From assembly GCA_963823895.1 (NCBI GenBank), contig CAWGNG010000034.1:1-64000 (forward strand): a DNA stretch of 64,000 nucleotides. The letters are read 5' to 3'. The DNA is from G963675935 sp963823895 (GTDB lineage Bacteria; Planctomycetota; Planctomycetia; Pirellulales; Thermoguttaceae). Positions 16,739-25,714 of the stretch are shown here, piece after piece. The number at the start of each line of letters is the position of its first letter. The first letter of the stretch is position 1. Made by a program: the position numbers and the translations under genes. The notes beneath the pieces are model-generated. The model was not told the origin of the DNA, searched no databases, and saw only the letters and a list, made by a program, of their open reading frames with translations.

Positions 16739-18147
16739 TCATCGGGCGGCGTCACCAATCAACTCCGGCTCGATCACCCGCATGTGCCGCCAGCGGCCTT
16801 GGACGTAGCGGGCCAGATAGATCAGGCCGGAGATGCAGATCCAGAGCGTAATCACGATCCAGCACCAGATCAATCCGAGGCCGAAGAAGTGGATTCCGAC
16901 CCATGCTGCCGCAACGGGTATCGGCGTCAGCAGCAGGGAGACGACCATAATGAAGCGGGTGTCGCCCGCCCCTTTCAGCGTGCCGGCAAAGGTGACATTC
17001 AGCGCGTCAAACAGGCAATAGGCCGCGACAAATCGCAACAGGACCACGGTAGTGGCGCGGAGTTGATGAAATTCGGCCGGCGACGCGCCCCATTCATACC
17101 CCAGCAAGAGCACGCCGGGAAAGAGAACGTAGAATAGGGCCATCGCGCCCATGTAAGACAAGGCCATGCTCAGAGAGGTCATCGTGGCGCGGGCGGCCAA
17201 CTCCGGATTGCCGCGGCCGAGTTGCTGCCCGACCAGCGTGCTCAGCGCGATCCCCAGGCCGAGCATGGGGACGAAGGCGAGGCAATTGACGTTGAAAGCC
17301 AGGTTGGTGGCCGCCAGGGCGTCCTCGCCCAAGACGCCTACAACCAGCAGAAAGAGCGTGAAGCCGGCGACTTCGACGAGCATTTGCAGACCGCTCGGGC
17401 CGCCGTAGCGCAGCAGCCGCCAGAAGAGCGCGGGTCGAAGCGCCAGCCGCGGCGGATGTTGTAGCGGCGAAAACGGGGCAGCATCAGCAGGGTCGAATAG
17501 ACGGCAACCCGCCACCAAAGCGCCACCACGGTGGCCAAGGCTGCTCCCTGAATTCCGAGCGAGGGCAGCCCGAAGTGCCCGAAAATCCAGCCGTAATCGA
17601 GCACGATATTCAGCAACCAGGCCGACGAATCGACCAGCATCACCACCCGGGTTACGCCGCGGCCGGTGAAGAACGCCGCCATCGCCGCGGCGATGATCTC
17701 CGCTCCCGCGCCGAACAGGGCGGTTCGGAAGAAGAGCACCTCCTGGTCGGCCAGCAAGCGGGCGTGGCCCGCAAAGATCCAAGGGGCCAAGGGAATCAGC
17801 GCCAAGTAAAGAGGGACGCAGACGAGGCCGAGGTGCAGGCCCTGCCAGACGGCCGGCCCGATCCGCCGCAAAGATCCGGCCCCGTAGTACTGGGCTACGA
17901 ACGTATTGGTATACGCGGCGATGCCCAACGGAAAACTGATCATCGCAAAATGGACCATTCCCGCCGGCAGCACAGCCGCCACCGCCTCTTTGGAGCGCCA
18001 GAGCAGGAACATCCGATCGATGAAGTTCATGACGGTCCATGAGGCCGTGGAGACGAATAGAGGGACCGCCAGCAGCAAGACCTCCCGCCCGCCGCAGGGG
18101 CGCGACCACCAGTTCGTTTGCTCGTGAGAATCCGTCGCTGTCGTCAT
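16739..18147 (-). pseudogene. MATE-family multidrug/cation efflux transporter, frameshift at about 17431
   Basis: The first part (from ATG 18147, MTTATDSHEQTNWWSRP) contains the MATE N-lobe (REVLLLAVPLFVSTASWTVM, FIDRMFLLWRS). The second lobe is read one frame away (LFWRLLRYGGPSGLQML, GQQLGRGNPELAARA, LKGAGDTRFIMVVSLL). Adding one base (CCGCGC to CCGGCGC on the coding strand, near 17431) joins FDP-ALFWRLL into about 469 residues with roughly 12 membrane segments, normal for the family. It begins 27 bases after the U32 gene and probably shares its transcript. MATE proteins export drugs or metabolites using Na+ or H+ gradients. Whether the frameshift is biological or a base-calling error is undecided. 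Confidence 0.82.
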
Positions 18148-18173
18148 GGGTTGCGAAGCCGCAAGCGGCTGAA

Positions 18174-20870
18174 TCACGATTTTCGAAGAAGCCGCACATA
18201 GGCCGCGAGCGTGCGCCGCACCTGTCGTACGTCCTCTTCCATCAGCAATTCTACGCGGAAGTGCCGCACGCCGCGCTCTTGCAGACGCGGCACGATCTCC
18301 AACAGGCTTTCGGCCTCGGCGTGAAAGAGCGTGTTGCGGCATTGGCTGTCAGCCGACAAGATGTGTTCCACGCCCAGGCGATCGCGGAGCCGAATTGCGT
18401 GCCGGTCGCAGGGGCGGCCACAATCGGCCCGGTTCGTTCCCAACGACAATGCTCCGCAAAACAGACAGTATTCCGAATGGAACATCGGCACGTGGCGATG
18501 CACCACCACTTCAAGCCACTCGGGCGGAACGGCGGCCGCGAGATTGAGCAATCGCTCGCGGCTGAGATCATAGGCCGCAGTCACTCGCCGTGCCCCTTGG
18601 GCATGAAGCCATTCGACGGTCAGATCGTTTGCGGCGTTCAACGAGAAATCGGCCACGGCCGGCAGGCCCTTGCCGCGGCAGAAAGCCAAGCCCGCCAGGT
18701 TTCGCACGAGCATTCCGTCCGGTTCCGCTTCGGCCAATTGCGCCAGGATGTCCGCTGAGGGGGACAGTCCCATTTTCGCGGATGCGAAAATTGGGACAGT
18801 CCCCTCGCCGGGTTTATGAATTCGCGGCGTGGCCAGCAGCACCGACGCGCCGCCGAGATGCGCCGCCCGAACCGCGCCGCTGCACTGGCGCAATTCGCGG
18901 AGGTCGGCGATTACGCTCGTAACGCCGCAATCGAGCGCCGCTTGCACTTGGTCCATCGAGCGGCAGAGGACGTGAAGAGAGGAGTCCGTTTGCTCTCGTT
19001 TAGCGGTCGACGGCACGTCGGCCTGTAACGCCGCTCGGGCCGACGTGCCGTCGGCCGCTAAACGGAGCCCGCGAATCGCCGTCGCCACCGATGCTGCCGC
19101 CATCACCCGCCGCGGCGGCGCGCACGCGGCGGCGTCCAACTGCCGCACCATCTCGTGGCGGAGCTTGCCAAGTTCGCTCAAAGGGATCATCGCCCGGCCG
19201 TCGAGTTTCGCTTCGAGGTGACGCAACCGATAGGGCGTCTTGCCGAGACGGCCGAATTGCTCGATAAGCGTTTCGGCACTGAGTGGGTGCTTTGTCGCCT
19301 CCGGCAGCGGCTGCGAGGACTCCATCCGGCAGGTGGCGCCCGTGGCGGCGATGGCCACCACTCGCATCGGGCTTCCGACCGACGCCTCCACCTGGAGATC
19401 GACCGGCACGCGGCGCTGCGAGTGGCTCGAGGAATATGTCTGACGAAGCCGCCGAGCCGCCCGCGGATCGTCGGTCTTCCAGACCTTCTGGCCGAGGCAA
19501 ATCTGGGCAAAATCGATCGAGCCGTAACGGAAGGCCAGCTCGACCGTGCCGCCGGCAACCTCGGTCTCGATCGAGCGGCGATTCTGGAAGATTTCGTAGA
19601 CGCGGCCGCCCTGTTCCGTCGTTTGGGCGCCGCGAAGGGGGACAGTCCCATTTTCGTTGGCACGAAAATCGGGACAGTCCCCTCGGTCCCCCGCGAAGAC
19701 GACACCGTCGCCACGCCGCAGCGGGCCGGCCAACTCGACGAGGATTCGTTGGCCGCGATCGCCGCGGACCTCACCGAGATAAACACCCCGCTTGGCCGAG
19801 CCTTCGCCGGAGACCAGCCGACGATGGTCGGGTCCGTCGAGCCAGCCATGGCAGAAGCCGCGGGAGAAGGTCGTCTCCATCTCGGCAATGTGTTCGGCAG
19901 CAAGTTTGTGGTGCAGGCGTCCCGCCTGCACGGCATCACCGGAAGCAGGCGAGACGCCTGCACCACAAGCGGCGTCCAGTGCCGTGCGGTAATGGCGGGT
20001 CACGCTGGCGACGTATTCGGCCGGCTTCAGTCGCCCCTCGATCTTCAAGGCGGAGACTCCCGCGGCAATCAGTTCCGGCAGCCGGTCGTAGGCGGCCAGA
20101 TCGTGCGGACTGAGCGGGTACTTCTTGTCGCCAACGAGCGTAGGGTGGGTCAATCGCAGCGCAGCCCCACCAGACTGCTTCTGCTTCTCTTTGGTGGGGC
20201 TGCGCTGCGCTTGACCCACCCTACTGCCGCTACCGTCGCAAATGATCTGATACGGCAAGCGGCAGGGCTGGGCGCATTGGCCGCGATTGGCGCTGCGACC
20301 GCCCAGCGACAGGCTGGCCAGGCATTGGCCGGAATAGCCGATGCAAAGGGCGCCGTGGACGAACGCTTCGAGTTCGACGACCGTCTGCCGGCGGATGGCG
20401 GCGATCTGATCGATCGAAAGTTCGCGCGGCAGCACGACCCTTCGCACGCCCAACGACTCGACCTCGCGGATGCACTCGCCGCTGCTCACGGTCATTTGCG
20501 TCGAAGCGTGCAGGGGCAACTCGGGGCAGAGCCGGGCCAGCAGCCGCAGCAGCCCGAGGTCTTGAACCAGCACGGCATCGATCCCAGCCGCGATGGCCAC
20601 GCGAGCGGCTCGCTCGGCCTCGTCCAGTTCGTCGGAGAAGATCAGCGTGTTGAGCGTCAGGTAACCTTTGACGCCGCGGGCGCGGAGGAACGCCATCAAC
20701 TCGGGCAATTCCGCCGGGCTGAAGTTCGCCGCGCAGGCGCGGGCATTGAAACCGCCTTGAAGGCCGAAGTAGACCGCGTCGGCCCCGTTTTCGACCGCCG
20801 CCCGGGCGCAGTCCCAGTCGCCGGCGGGGGCCATCAGTTCGGGAGCAGTTTTGGAAAATGGCTCGGTCAT
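18174..20870 (-). CDS. U32-family peptidase/tRNA-hydroxylation-type protein carrying five in-frame palindrome insertions
   Basis: From ATG 20870 (MTEPFSKTAPELMAPAGDWD) the frame has 898 residues. U32 hallmarks: ELMAPAG, NGADAVYFGLQGGFNAR, EAFVHGALCIGYSGQC, NRGQCAQPCRLPY, the last two containing the family Cys cluster, and a C-terminal second U32-like half (EVVVHRHVPMFHSEYCLFCG, ADCGRPCD). Relatives (RlhA, TrhP and similar) modify RNA with iron-sulfur chemistry. Five repeats are translated within it: residues about 216-243 (family G), 302-321 (F), 397-412 (C), 603-625 (H) and 689-705 (C). None introduces a stop. The long complementary-strand frame is a shadow. Confidence 0.9.
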   Translation of the reverse strand: MTEPFSKTAPELMAPAGDWDCARAAVENGADAVYFGLQGGFNARACAANFSPAELPELMAFLRARGVKGYLTLNTLIFSDELDEAERAARVAIAAGIDAVLVQDLGLLRLLARLCPELPLHASTQMTVSSGECIREVESLGVRRVVLPRELSIDQIAAIRRQTVVELEAFVHGALCIGYSGQCLASLSLGGRSANRGQCAQPCRLPYQIICDGSGSRVGQAQRSPTKEKQKQSGGAALRLTHPTLVGDKKYPLSPHDLAAYDRLPELIAAGVSALKIEGRLKPAEYVASVTRHYRTALDAACGAGVSPASGDAVQAGRLHHKLAAEHIAEMETTFSRGFCHGWLDGPDHRRLVSGEGSAKRGVYLGEVRGDRGQRILVELAGPLRRGDGVVFAGDRGDCPDFRANENGTVPLRGAQTTEQGGRVYEIFQNRRSIETEVAGGTVELAFRYGSIDFAQICLGQKVWKTDDPRAARRLRQTYSSSHSQRRVPVDLQVEASVGSPMRVVAIAATGATCRMESSQPLPEATKHPLSAETLIEQFGRLGKTPYRLRHLEAKLDGRAMIPLSELGKLRHEMVRQLDAAACAPPRRVMAAASVATAIRGLRLAADGTSARAALQADVPSTAKREQTDSSLHVLCRSMDQVQAALDCGVTSVIADLRELRQCSGAVRAAHLGGASVLLATPRIHKPGEGTVPIFASAKMGLSPSADILAQLAEAEPDGMLVRNLAGLAFCRGKGLPAVADFSLNAANDLTVEWLHAQGARRVTAAYDLSRERLLNLAAAVPPEWLEVVVHRHVPMFHSEYCLFCGALSLGTNRADCGRPCDRHAIRLRDRLGVEHILSADSQCRNTLFHAEAESLLEIVPRLQERGVRHFRVELLMEEDVRQVRRTLAAYVRLLRKS
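18759..18804. repeat. family C palindrome inside the U32 gene (copy near residue 700)
   Basis: GGGGACAGTCCCATTTTCG plus its inverted copy. In the U32 frame it reads EGTVPIFASAKMGLSPS. Confidence 0.85.
18997..19064. repeat. family H palindrome inside the U32 gene
   Basis: CGTTTAGCGGTCGACGGCAC followed by GTCGGCC recurs inverted (one mismatch) as GGCCGACGTGCC... ending CTAAACG, with a spacer of about 15 bases. It is translated as TSARAALQADVPSTAKREQ. Confidence 0.8.
19637..19682. repeat. family C palindrome inside the U32 gene (copy near residue 405)
   Basis: Same element as at 18759 but in a different reading phase: here the U32 frame reads DRGDCPDFRANENGTVP. Both phases are open. Confidence 0.85.
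19909..19966. repeat. family F palindrome (GTGCAGGCG-TCC-CGCCTGCAC) inside the U32 gene
   Basis: A hairpin with stem GTGCAGGCG and loop TCC is followed about 15 bases later by an inverted related hairpin. It is translated as GVSPASGDAVQAGRLHH. Confidence 0.8.
20141..20223. repeat. family G palindrome (AGGGTGGGTCAA arms) inside the U32 gene
   Basis: TAGGGTGGGTCAATCGCAGC followed by GCAGCCCCACCA recurs inverted as TGGTGGGGCTGCGCTGCGCT then TGACCCACCCTA. It is translated as VGQAQRSPTKEKQKQSGGA in the U32 protein, immediately after the CRLPYQIICDG segment. Confidence 0.85.
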
Positions 20871-21004
20871 TGGCCGTAGAGCGAGCGCGGTGGGAAGAAC
20901 GGAAGAACTTACCGCAGAGGACACAGAGGACGCAGAGACTGGGTTTTCAACTGTGCTTCCTCTGCGGTAGAATTCTAGGGGTTCTAATGAAACTGGGATG
21001 CCGA

Positions 21005-21072
21005 TGTACTCCTCACGCTCCGCGTGAGACGATTCCGCCCCCTGTTTCCCTCACGCGGAGCGTGAGGAGTAC
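21005..21072. repeat. family D palindrome (CTCACGC-TCC-GCGTGAG), copy 1
   Basis: GTACTCCTCACGCTCCGCGT then GAG, followed by about 23 bases and the inverted copy. It lies in the 333-base gap 20871-21203, which also has a shorter AG/CT-rich inverted segment (about 20907-20970) and no other feature. Confidence 0.82.
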
Positions 21073-21203
21073 ATTTTGTTCGAGCTTTTAAGTGTATCCC
21101 GCCGTGCGACCATCGACAACGACCCGCCCTTGTCAGCCGAGCCGGCATCGACTAGACTACTGTCTCCTTAATTGAATGAGAATGTTCAGGAGAGAATACT
21201 GTC

Positions 21204-21350
21204 ATGGGAATCCGCCCGCGCACCGGTCATGTGATGAAGCTGAAGAGTCGCCGCTGTCCGAAGTGCGGCGGAGTGATCAATTCGCAGAAGACCCGCTGCA
21301 AGCGCTGCCACGAGCCGCAGCGCCGGCCGAAAAAGACGAAGAATAGTTAG
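21204..21350 (+). CDS. 48-residue basic zinc-ribbon protein
   Basis: ATG 21204 to TAG 21350, preceded by AGGAGAG at 21188-21194. The sequence contains RRCPKCGGVINSQKTRCKRC, a C-x2-C-x10-C-x2-C zinc ribbon, flanked by basic ends (MGIRPRTGHVMKLKSRR and PQRRPKKTKNS). Size, charge and ribbon recall small ribosome- or RNA-binding proteins, but no family is recognised. It stands alone on the plus strand between two minus-strand genes. Confidence 0.65.
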   Translation: MGIRPRTGHVMKLKSRRCPKCGGVINSQKTRCKRCHEPQRRPKKTKNS

Positions 21351-21366
21351 CTTCATTTATCAGACA

Positions 21367-21433
21367 GTGGGGCAGACATTCTTGTCTGCCGCCATGCATA
21401 GCTAGTCCGGCAGACAAGAATGCCTGCCCCACC
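21367..21433. repeat. family A palindrome, copy 3
   Basis: GTGGGGCAGACATTCTTGTC followed by TGCC, then the inverted copy after about 20 bases. It lies just beyond the 48-residue gene and may serve as a shared terminator for the two converging genes. Confidence 0.82.
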
Positions 21434-21435
21434 GG

Positions 21436-23028
21436 TCACGGTGGCGTCTGCGGCCGCCCAACCGCGATCAGATGCGTGGTGGTGGCGATATAGAGCATGT
21501 TGTCGGCCACGACCGGCGTGCTGTTGACCTGGTCGCCCATCGCGTTCTTGGCCAATTGGTTTGGCTTCGGCGAAAGCTCGAAGACTACGACGTCGCCGTC
21601 CCGGTCGCCGAGGTAGATTTTGCCGTCGACCACGCAAGGCGAACCCCAAATCTCCGCCATCAAGTCTTGCGTCCAGTGGACCTTGCCGGTCTTTGCATCC
21701 AGGCAATGGACCACACCTTGCAGATCGGGGATCACCAGCAGGCCGTCTCTGATAACGGCCATGCTGATCGAGCGGTGCATGGTCTCCTCGAAATCGAGCT
21801 TGCCGTTGCCGTTGGCATCGACGCCGGTGTAGCGCCAAACGACGGCCGAGTTCGGATTGGGCCGCAACGTCTCGCCGGCCGACTCGTCGATCGCGCAGAT
21901 TCGCCGCGCAGCGCGCAGGGCGTCGGAAATCGGCTTGCCCTGCTTGTCGATGACAAGCTCGGGGCTTACGTCGCCACGCCGCGTCGGGTCGATGCACCAG
22001 AGGCAGCCTGGCCCCGCGCCGTAGTCGGGCTCGGCCCCGACGGCGATGTAGACACGACCGTCATGCACCACCGGCGTGGCCACCAGATTGTTCCGCTTGC
22101 CGGAACCGTCGGGCTTCCAGACAGCTTTCTTGGGGTTCGTGTCGAATTTCCACAGCAACTCCGGCTTGCCGCCGACGCCGGCCGCCGCGCGAAAACTGTA
22201 GACCCAGCCGTCGCCGCCGGGGAAAATCGCCTGCGGAACGCCGCCGAGCACCGCCGCGGCGGGCGACGACCATTGGCCGTCGAGGATATTGTTGCCCGGC
22301 GAGTTGTCGGCCCAGATCAGCTTGCCCGAGAGCTTGTCCAGCGCGATGAAACTGGGGGCGTTGGGCGAAGGGACGCGCTTATGCGGATGGTCGGCCCCGT
22401 TCGACGTATTCACCAACAGCAAAGCACCGACCGCCGTCACCGAGCAAGAGCTCATACTATAAGGAGTAACGCCAAGCTCCTTGACCATGTCGAAGCGCCA
22501 GACGACATCAGGCTCGTTCGGCTTGGCCTTCGAGCCTTCGGTCTTGAGGCAGACGACCTCGCAGCGGTTGGTGACGACCCAGAGCCGTTTCCCCTCGACC
22601 AGCGGCGAGCAGCAGATGCCCTGGTCGGGATAGTCGATGACCCGAGCGAGTTTCTGGCAGGAGAGTTGCCACTCGAACCGGCCGTCGCTCTGCCGGAAAC
22701 AGAGCAGGCAGCCGAGATCGACCTTTGCCGGGTATTGCTTGAGCCAGCCGCCGCCGTTGTTGCTGGCGCAGAAGACTCGGCCGTCGGCCACCACCGGCGT
22801 GCCATAGCTAGTCGAGCCGAGCCGGGCAACCCAGCGGATATTCTTCGCCGAGTCGCCCAACCATCGGCCCGACTTCTCGTCGAACTTGCCCACGTCCCAT
22901 TCGACGGGGATGTTCTTACCGTCCGGCGTATTGTTGCGAGCCGGCGAGCCGCCCCACTGCGGCCAGTCGGCCGCGGCAGCGAACAGAAGGATTAGCGACG
23001 ACAACAGCGGATATGCGATTCGTGACAT
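21436..23028 (-). CDS. secreted PQQ-like beta-propeller protein
   Basis: 530 residues with a signal peptide (MSRIAYPLLSSLILLFAAAA). Repeated propeller blades of the PQQ_2 type are visible: WPQWGGSPARNNTPDGKN, GTPVVADGRVFCAS, SPLVEGKRLWVVTNR, TPVVHDGRVYIAVG, SPCVVDGKIYLGDRDGDVVV, STPVVADNMLYIATTTHL. One EF-hand-like loop, GVDANGNGKLDFEE (about residue 420), interrupts the propeller. Such proteins are abundant in planctomycetes and often act as extracytoplasmic scaffolds or assembly factors. Catalysis is not implied. Confidence 0.85.
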   Translation of the reverse strand: MSRIAYPLLSSLILLFAAAADWPQWGGSPARNNTPDGKNIPVEWDVGKFDEKSGRWLGDSAKNIRWVARLGSTSYGTPVVADGRVFCASNNGGGWLKQYPAKVDLGCLLCFRQSDGRFEWQLSCQKLARVIDYPDQGICCSPLVEGKRLWVVTNRCEVVCLKTEGSKAKPNEPDVVWRFDMVKELGVTPYSMSSCSVTAVGALLLVNTSNGADHPHKRVPSPNAPSFIALDKLSGKLIWADNSPGNNILDGQWSSPAAAVLGGVPQAIFPGGDGWVYSFRAAAGVGGKPELLWKFDTNPKKAVWKPDGSGKRNNLVATPVVHDGRVYIAVGAEPDYGAGPGCLWCIDPTRRGDVSPELVIDKQGKPISDALRAARRICAIDESAGETLRPNPNSAVVWRYTGVDANGNGKLDFEETMHRSISMAVIRDGLLVIPDLQGVVHCLDAKTGKVHWTQDLMAEIWGSPCVVDGKIYLGDRDGDVVVFELSPKPNQLAKNAMGDQVNSTPVVADNMLYIATTTHLIAVGRPQTPP

Positions 23029-23608
23029 CTGCGGTGGGCAGTCGGCAGTAGGCAGTGGGCAATGAGGGACGGGACTGCACGGGCGAGTTTAGCCCCCGCG
23101 TCCTCGCGGGGCGGGCCGGCATGGCGGCTACACGGGACTGCTGGAACCACTTCCCGCACGACTTTCCGGTAGTTTCCAACTTTACCATAACGGCTCTTGT
23201 CGGGCCATTGCGGGCGGGATGTCGATCTTGCGCGTCGGTGAAATTGGGATGGGTTTCCGGGTAGCGGAGAATCTGCCGGGCGGTACAGCAGGCTTTTACA
23301 GCCTTACAACCGGCAGAGTTTTACCAGCTTGCGCGTGTGGAAATCTTTGCGCAGCAGGAGCAGTAAACCTTTTGCTGGAAATGTCTTGCGTTCACTCAAG
23401 CGCTCTTCTCACCGAGGCCGATACCGTAATTGACCCTTAGCAAATTGAGCGTGCCGCGTGGTACGCCTTGAGGGCGCGTCAGGCAACCGGATAGGGTGAG
23501 AATCGAGCCAAGGAATGGTTCGACGGCCCTGGCGCAGTACACCGTATGAACTGCGGGTAACGACTCAACAACTCCAACCCCAGTTCACTGTAAAGGAGTG
23601 GTTGCTCA
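23029..23608. other. 580-base intergenic region upstream of the Cys-rich gene
   Basis: It starts with a short low-complexity stretch (GGCAGTCGGCAGTAGGCAGT type, 23037-23065) and a small hairpin around CCCCCGCG/CGCGGGG (23090-23108). No convincing gene is seen; short open frames here lack start signals and family resemblance. It presumably contains the promoter of the Cys-rich gene. Confidence 0.4.
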
Positions 23609-24376
23609 ATGAGAAGCAAGATGATTTTTGGAGCGCTCCTTGTGAGCGTAGCTCTGTGCAGCCAGGGGTTCGGCTTCGAACTCTTGGATCGCATGCTTGG
23701 GCTGAACGGCGGTGGCTGCTGCGAGTGCAACGCTTGCGCCAAGGTCGCCCCCTGCTGCCAGCCGTGCTGTGCAAAACCGTGTGCTCCGGCCTGCTGTGAG
23801 AAGCCCTGCTGCTGTGAAAAGCCTTGCTGCGAACGCTGCAAGGTATGCCGGCCGACCCCGGTTCGCGACATGTTCTGCAACATCAAGGACCTGTTCGCGT
23901 GCAAGGGCTGCTGCTGCGAGCCCGCCTGCTGCGAAGCGAAGGGCTGCTGCCCCGAGCCGAGCTGCTGTGCGCCGAAGTGCTGCAAGGTTCGTTGCTGCGA
24001 GAAGTCCTGCTGCTGCGAGAAGGCTTGCTGTGCGCCGAAGTGCTGCTGCGAGAAGGCTTGCTGTGCCCCGGCTTGCTGTGAGAAGGTTTGCAAGCCGAAG
24101 TGCCACAAGCTGTATCGCCGCCCGGTTCTCGAGATGCTCGAGAACATGTTCGGCTCTTGCGGCGAGTGCGGCTGCGAAGCCGGCTGCTGTGAGACCGGCT
24201 GTGGCTGCGGCGGCGCTCCCGTCGCCCCAGGCAAGGCCCCGGCCCCGACAACCGGCCCCGCCAAGGCCCCGGAGACGACTACCCCACCGCCACCGGTGGT
24301 TCCGAAGCCTGATCCGGTGACCTCGAACCAGCCGCGTGGCATCTACCAAGCCTCGCGTAGCTTGGCCCGCAACTAG
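23609..24376 (+). CDS. secreted Cys-Cys repeat protein
   Basis: 255 residues. AAGGAG at 23593-23598 precedes the ATG at 23609. A signal peptide (MRSKMIFGALLVSVALCSQG) is followed by a core of roughly 150 residues made of CC/CCC units spaced by three or four residues (CCEKPCCCEKPC, CCAPKCCKV, CCEKACCAPKCC). It is interrupted by two similar helical modules, RPTPVRDMFCNIKDLFACKG and YRRPVLEMLENMFGSCGECG. The C-terminus is Pro/Thr-rich. Dozens of cysteines suggest disulfide cross-linking or metal binding in the cell wall. A rho-independent-type hairpin follows 27 bases after the stop. Confidence 0.75.
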   Translation: MRSKMIFGALLVSVALCSQGFGFELLDRMLGLNGGGCCECNACAKVAPCCQPCCAKPCAPACCEKPCCCEKPCCERCKVCRPTPVRDMFCNIKDLFACKGCCCEPACCEAKGCCPEPSCCAPKCCKVRCCEKSCCCEKACCAPKCCCEKACCAPACCEKVCKPKCHKLYRRPVLEMLENMFGSCGECGCEAGCCETGCGCGGAPVAPGKAPAPTTGPAKAPETTTPPPPVVPKPDPVTSNQPRGIYQASRSLARN

Positions 24377-24402
24377 GATCGAATCCTAACCGAAACCCTT
24401 TC

Positions 24403-24444
24403 ACAGGTCTGCCCGGGAGCGATTCCGAGCAGACCTGTACGTTT
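24403..24444 (+). terminator. hairpin terminator after the Cys-rich gene
   Basis: ACAGGTCTGC (24403-24412) pairs with GCAGACCTGT (24429-24438), a perfect 10-bp stem with a 16-base loop, followed by ACGTTTTCTT. Confidence 0.7.
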
Positions 24445-24445
24445 T

Positions 24446-24676
24446 CTTGAGGGGCTAGGGGCTAGGGGCTGGGGGTCAGAGGCCAGGGGTCAGGGATCAA
24501 GGGTCAGGGGACAGGGACGCGGGCAAGCAGTGGACCAAGATTCACGATGGCAGTGCGCGCTCAGCGTTGGCGAGTACGATTCTCGACCTACCTCTCCGTA
24601 CGCTGTTCTCTGACCCCTGGCCTCTGGCCCCTGATCCCTGACCCCCAGTCCCTAGCCCCTAGCCCCTAGCCCCTAC
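24446..24676. repeat. long imperfect inverted repeat of GGGGCTAG / GGGGTCAG units
   Basis: The left arm (about 24450-24520) is a run of GGGGCTAGGGGCTAGGGGCT then GGGGTCAGAGGCCAGGGGTC style units. The right arm (about 24607-24675) is its inverted counterpart ending in CCTAGCCCCTAGCCCCTAGC. The 85-base centre is unrelated. It fills most of the 354-base gap between the Cys-rich gene and hisF. Confidence 0.8.
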
Positions 24677-24730
24677 TCTCTGCCGAGGGGGGTGTTGACC
24701 CGGCGTTGTCCCTCAATTACAGTAAACTTA

Positions 24731-25510
24731 ATGTTGGCGAAGAGGGTGATTCCATGCCTCGACGTATGCCGGGGTCGGGTGGTCAAGGGAACAAACTTCC
24801 TTAATCTCCGCGATGCCGGCGATCCCGTCGAGGTGGCGGCACGGTATGAGCAGGAGGGGGCCGACGAACTGGTCTTCCTCGACATCACCGCCAGCCACGA
24901 GGGGCGTGAAATCATCCTTGACGTGGTCCGTCGCACGGCCGAAGTGGTATTCATGCCGCTTACGGTCGGAGGCGGAATTCGCACGATGGAAGACATCCGC
25001 GCCCTCTTGAGGGCCGGGTGCGACAAGGTATCGATCAATTCGGCCGCCTGCCGCGATCCCGAGTTCGTTCGCCAGGCGGCTCGGCGTTTCGGCAGTCAGT
25101 GTATCGTGGTGAACATCGACCCGAAACGGGTCGCCAAAGACGGCAAGGAGTTTTGGGAGGTACACATTAACGGGGGCCGCATCGGAACCGGCCTGGAAGC
25201 CGTCGCCTGGGCCCGCGAGGTCGAGCGTCTGGGGGCGGGCGAAATCGTACTGACTTCGATGGATGCCGATGGCACCCACAACGGCTACGACCTGGAGATC
25301 ACGCGAGCCGTTACCGACGCGGTCTCCATTCCGGTGGTGGCCAGCGGCGGCGCCGGCTGTCCCGATCACCTTGCCGACGCGATCCTGTTGGGCGGCGCCG
25401 ACGCGGCGTTGGCCGCAGGCATTTTTCACTTCGGGCAATACGGAATTGAAGAGACAAAACGCGTTATGCAGCAGAGAGGAATCCCGGTTAGAATGATGAA
25501 GTATGAGTGA
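24731..25510 (+). CDS. hisF: imidazole glycerol phosphate synthase, cyclase subunit
   Basis: HisF closes the imidazole ring in histidine synthesis using ammonia from HisH. The start ATG 24731 gives MLAKRVIPCLDVCRGRVVKG (259 residues), the standard length. An upstream in-frame start at 24692 would add repeat-derived residues. Catalytic Asp residues are in PCLDV (near residue 10) and TSMDADG (near 130). Phosphate-binding loops are VGGGIRTMEDI and VVASGGAGCPDH. No other his gene is adjacent, so the pathway is dispersed. No clear Shine-Dalgarno is visible. Confidence 0.96.
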   Translation: MLAKRVIPCLDVCRGRVVKGTNFLNLRDAGDPVEVAARYEQEGADELVFLDITASHEGREIILDVVRRTAEVVFMPLTVGGGIRTMEDIRALLRAGCDKVSINSAACRDPEFVRQAARRFGSQCIVVNIDPKRVAKDGKEFWEVHINGGRIGTGLEAVAWAREVERLGAGEIVLTSMDADGTHNGYDLEITRAVTDAVSIPVVASGGAGCPDHLADAILLGGADAALAAGIFHFGQYGIEETKRVMQQRGIPVRMMKYE

Positions 25511-25675
25511 TGAATGATGAGTGATGAGTGACGGACGATGAAGGACGAATGACGCCGAAAAGGCCAAGGGGAAGAGTGTTTTTTCCAGACTCCTGGCCGG
25601 CGTTCTTTGAGTTCCGCCACCAATTCCCCCGTTATCGTCAATCAGCATTCATCAATCAGCATTCATCATTCATCG
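25503..25675. repeat. ATGA/TCAT-rich inverted simple repeat before pilT
   Basis: GTATGAGTGATGAATGATGA and following units (25503-25553) are mirrored by CATTCATCAATCAGCATTCA and following units (about 25645-25675). Similar text recurs at 29457-29535. Confidence 0.65.
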
Positions 25676-25714
25676 TTCCCGATTTGCCATCCCCTGACCC
25701 CTGACCCCTCCGCC

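Noticed and set aside
19155..20879. 574-codon open frame on the plus strand
   Set aside because: It is the complement of the U32 gene; the minus strand has the conserved motifs and the plus frame has none.
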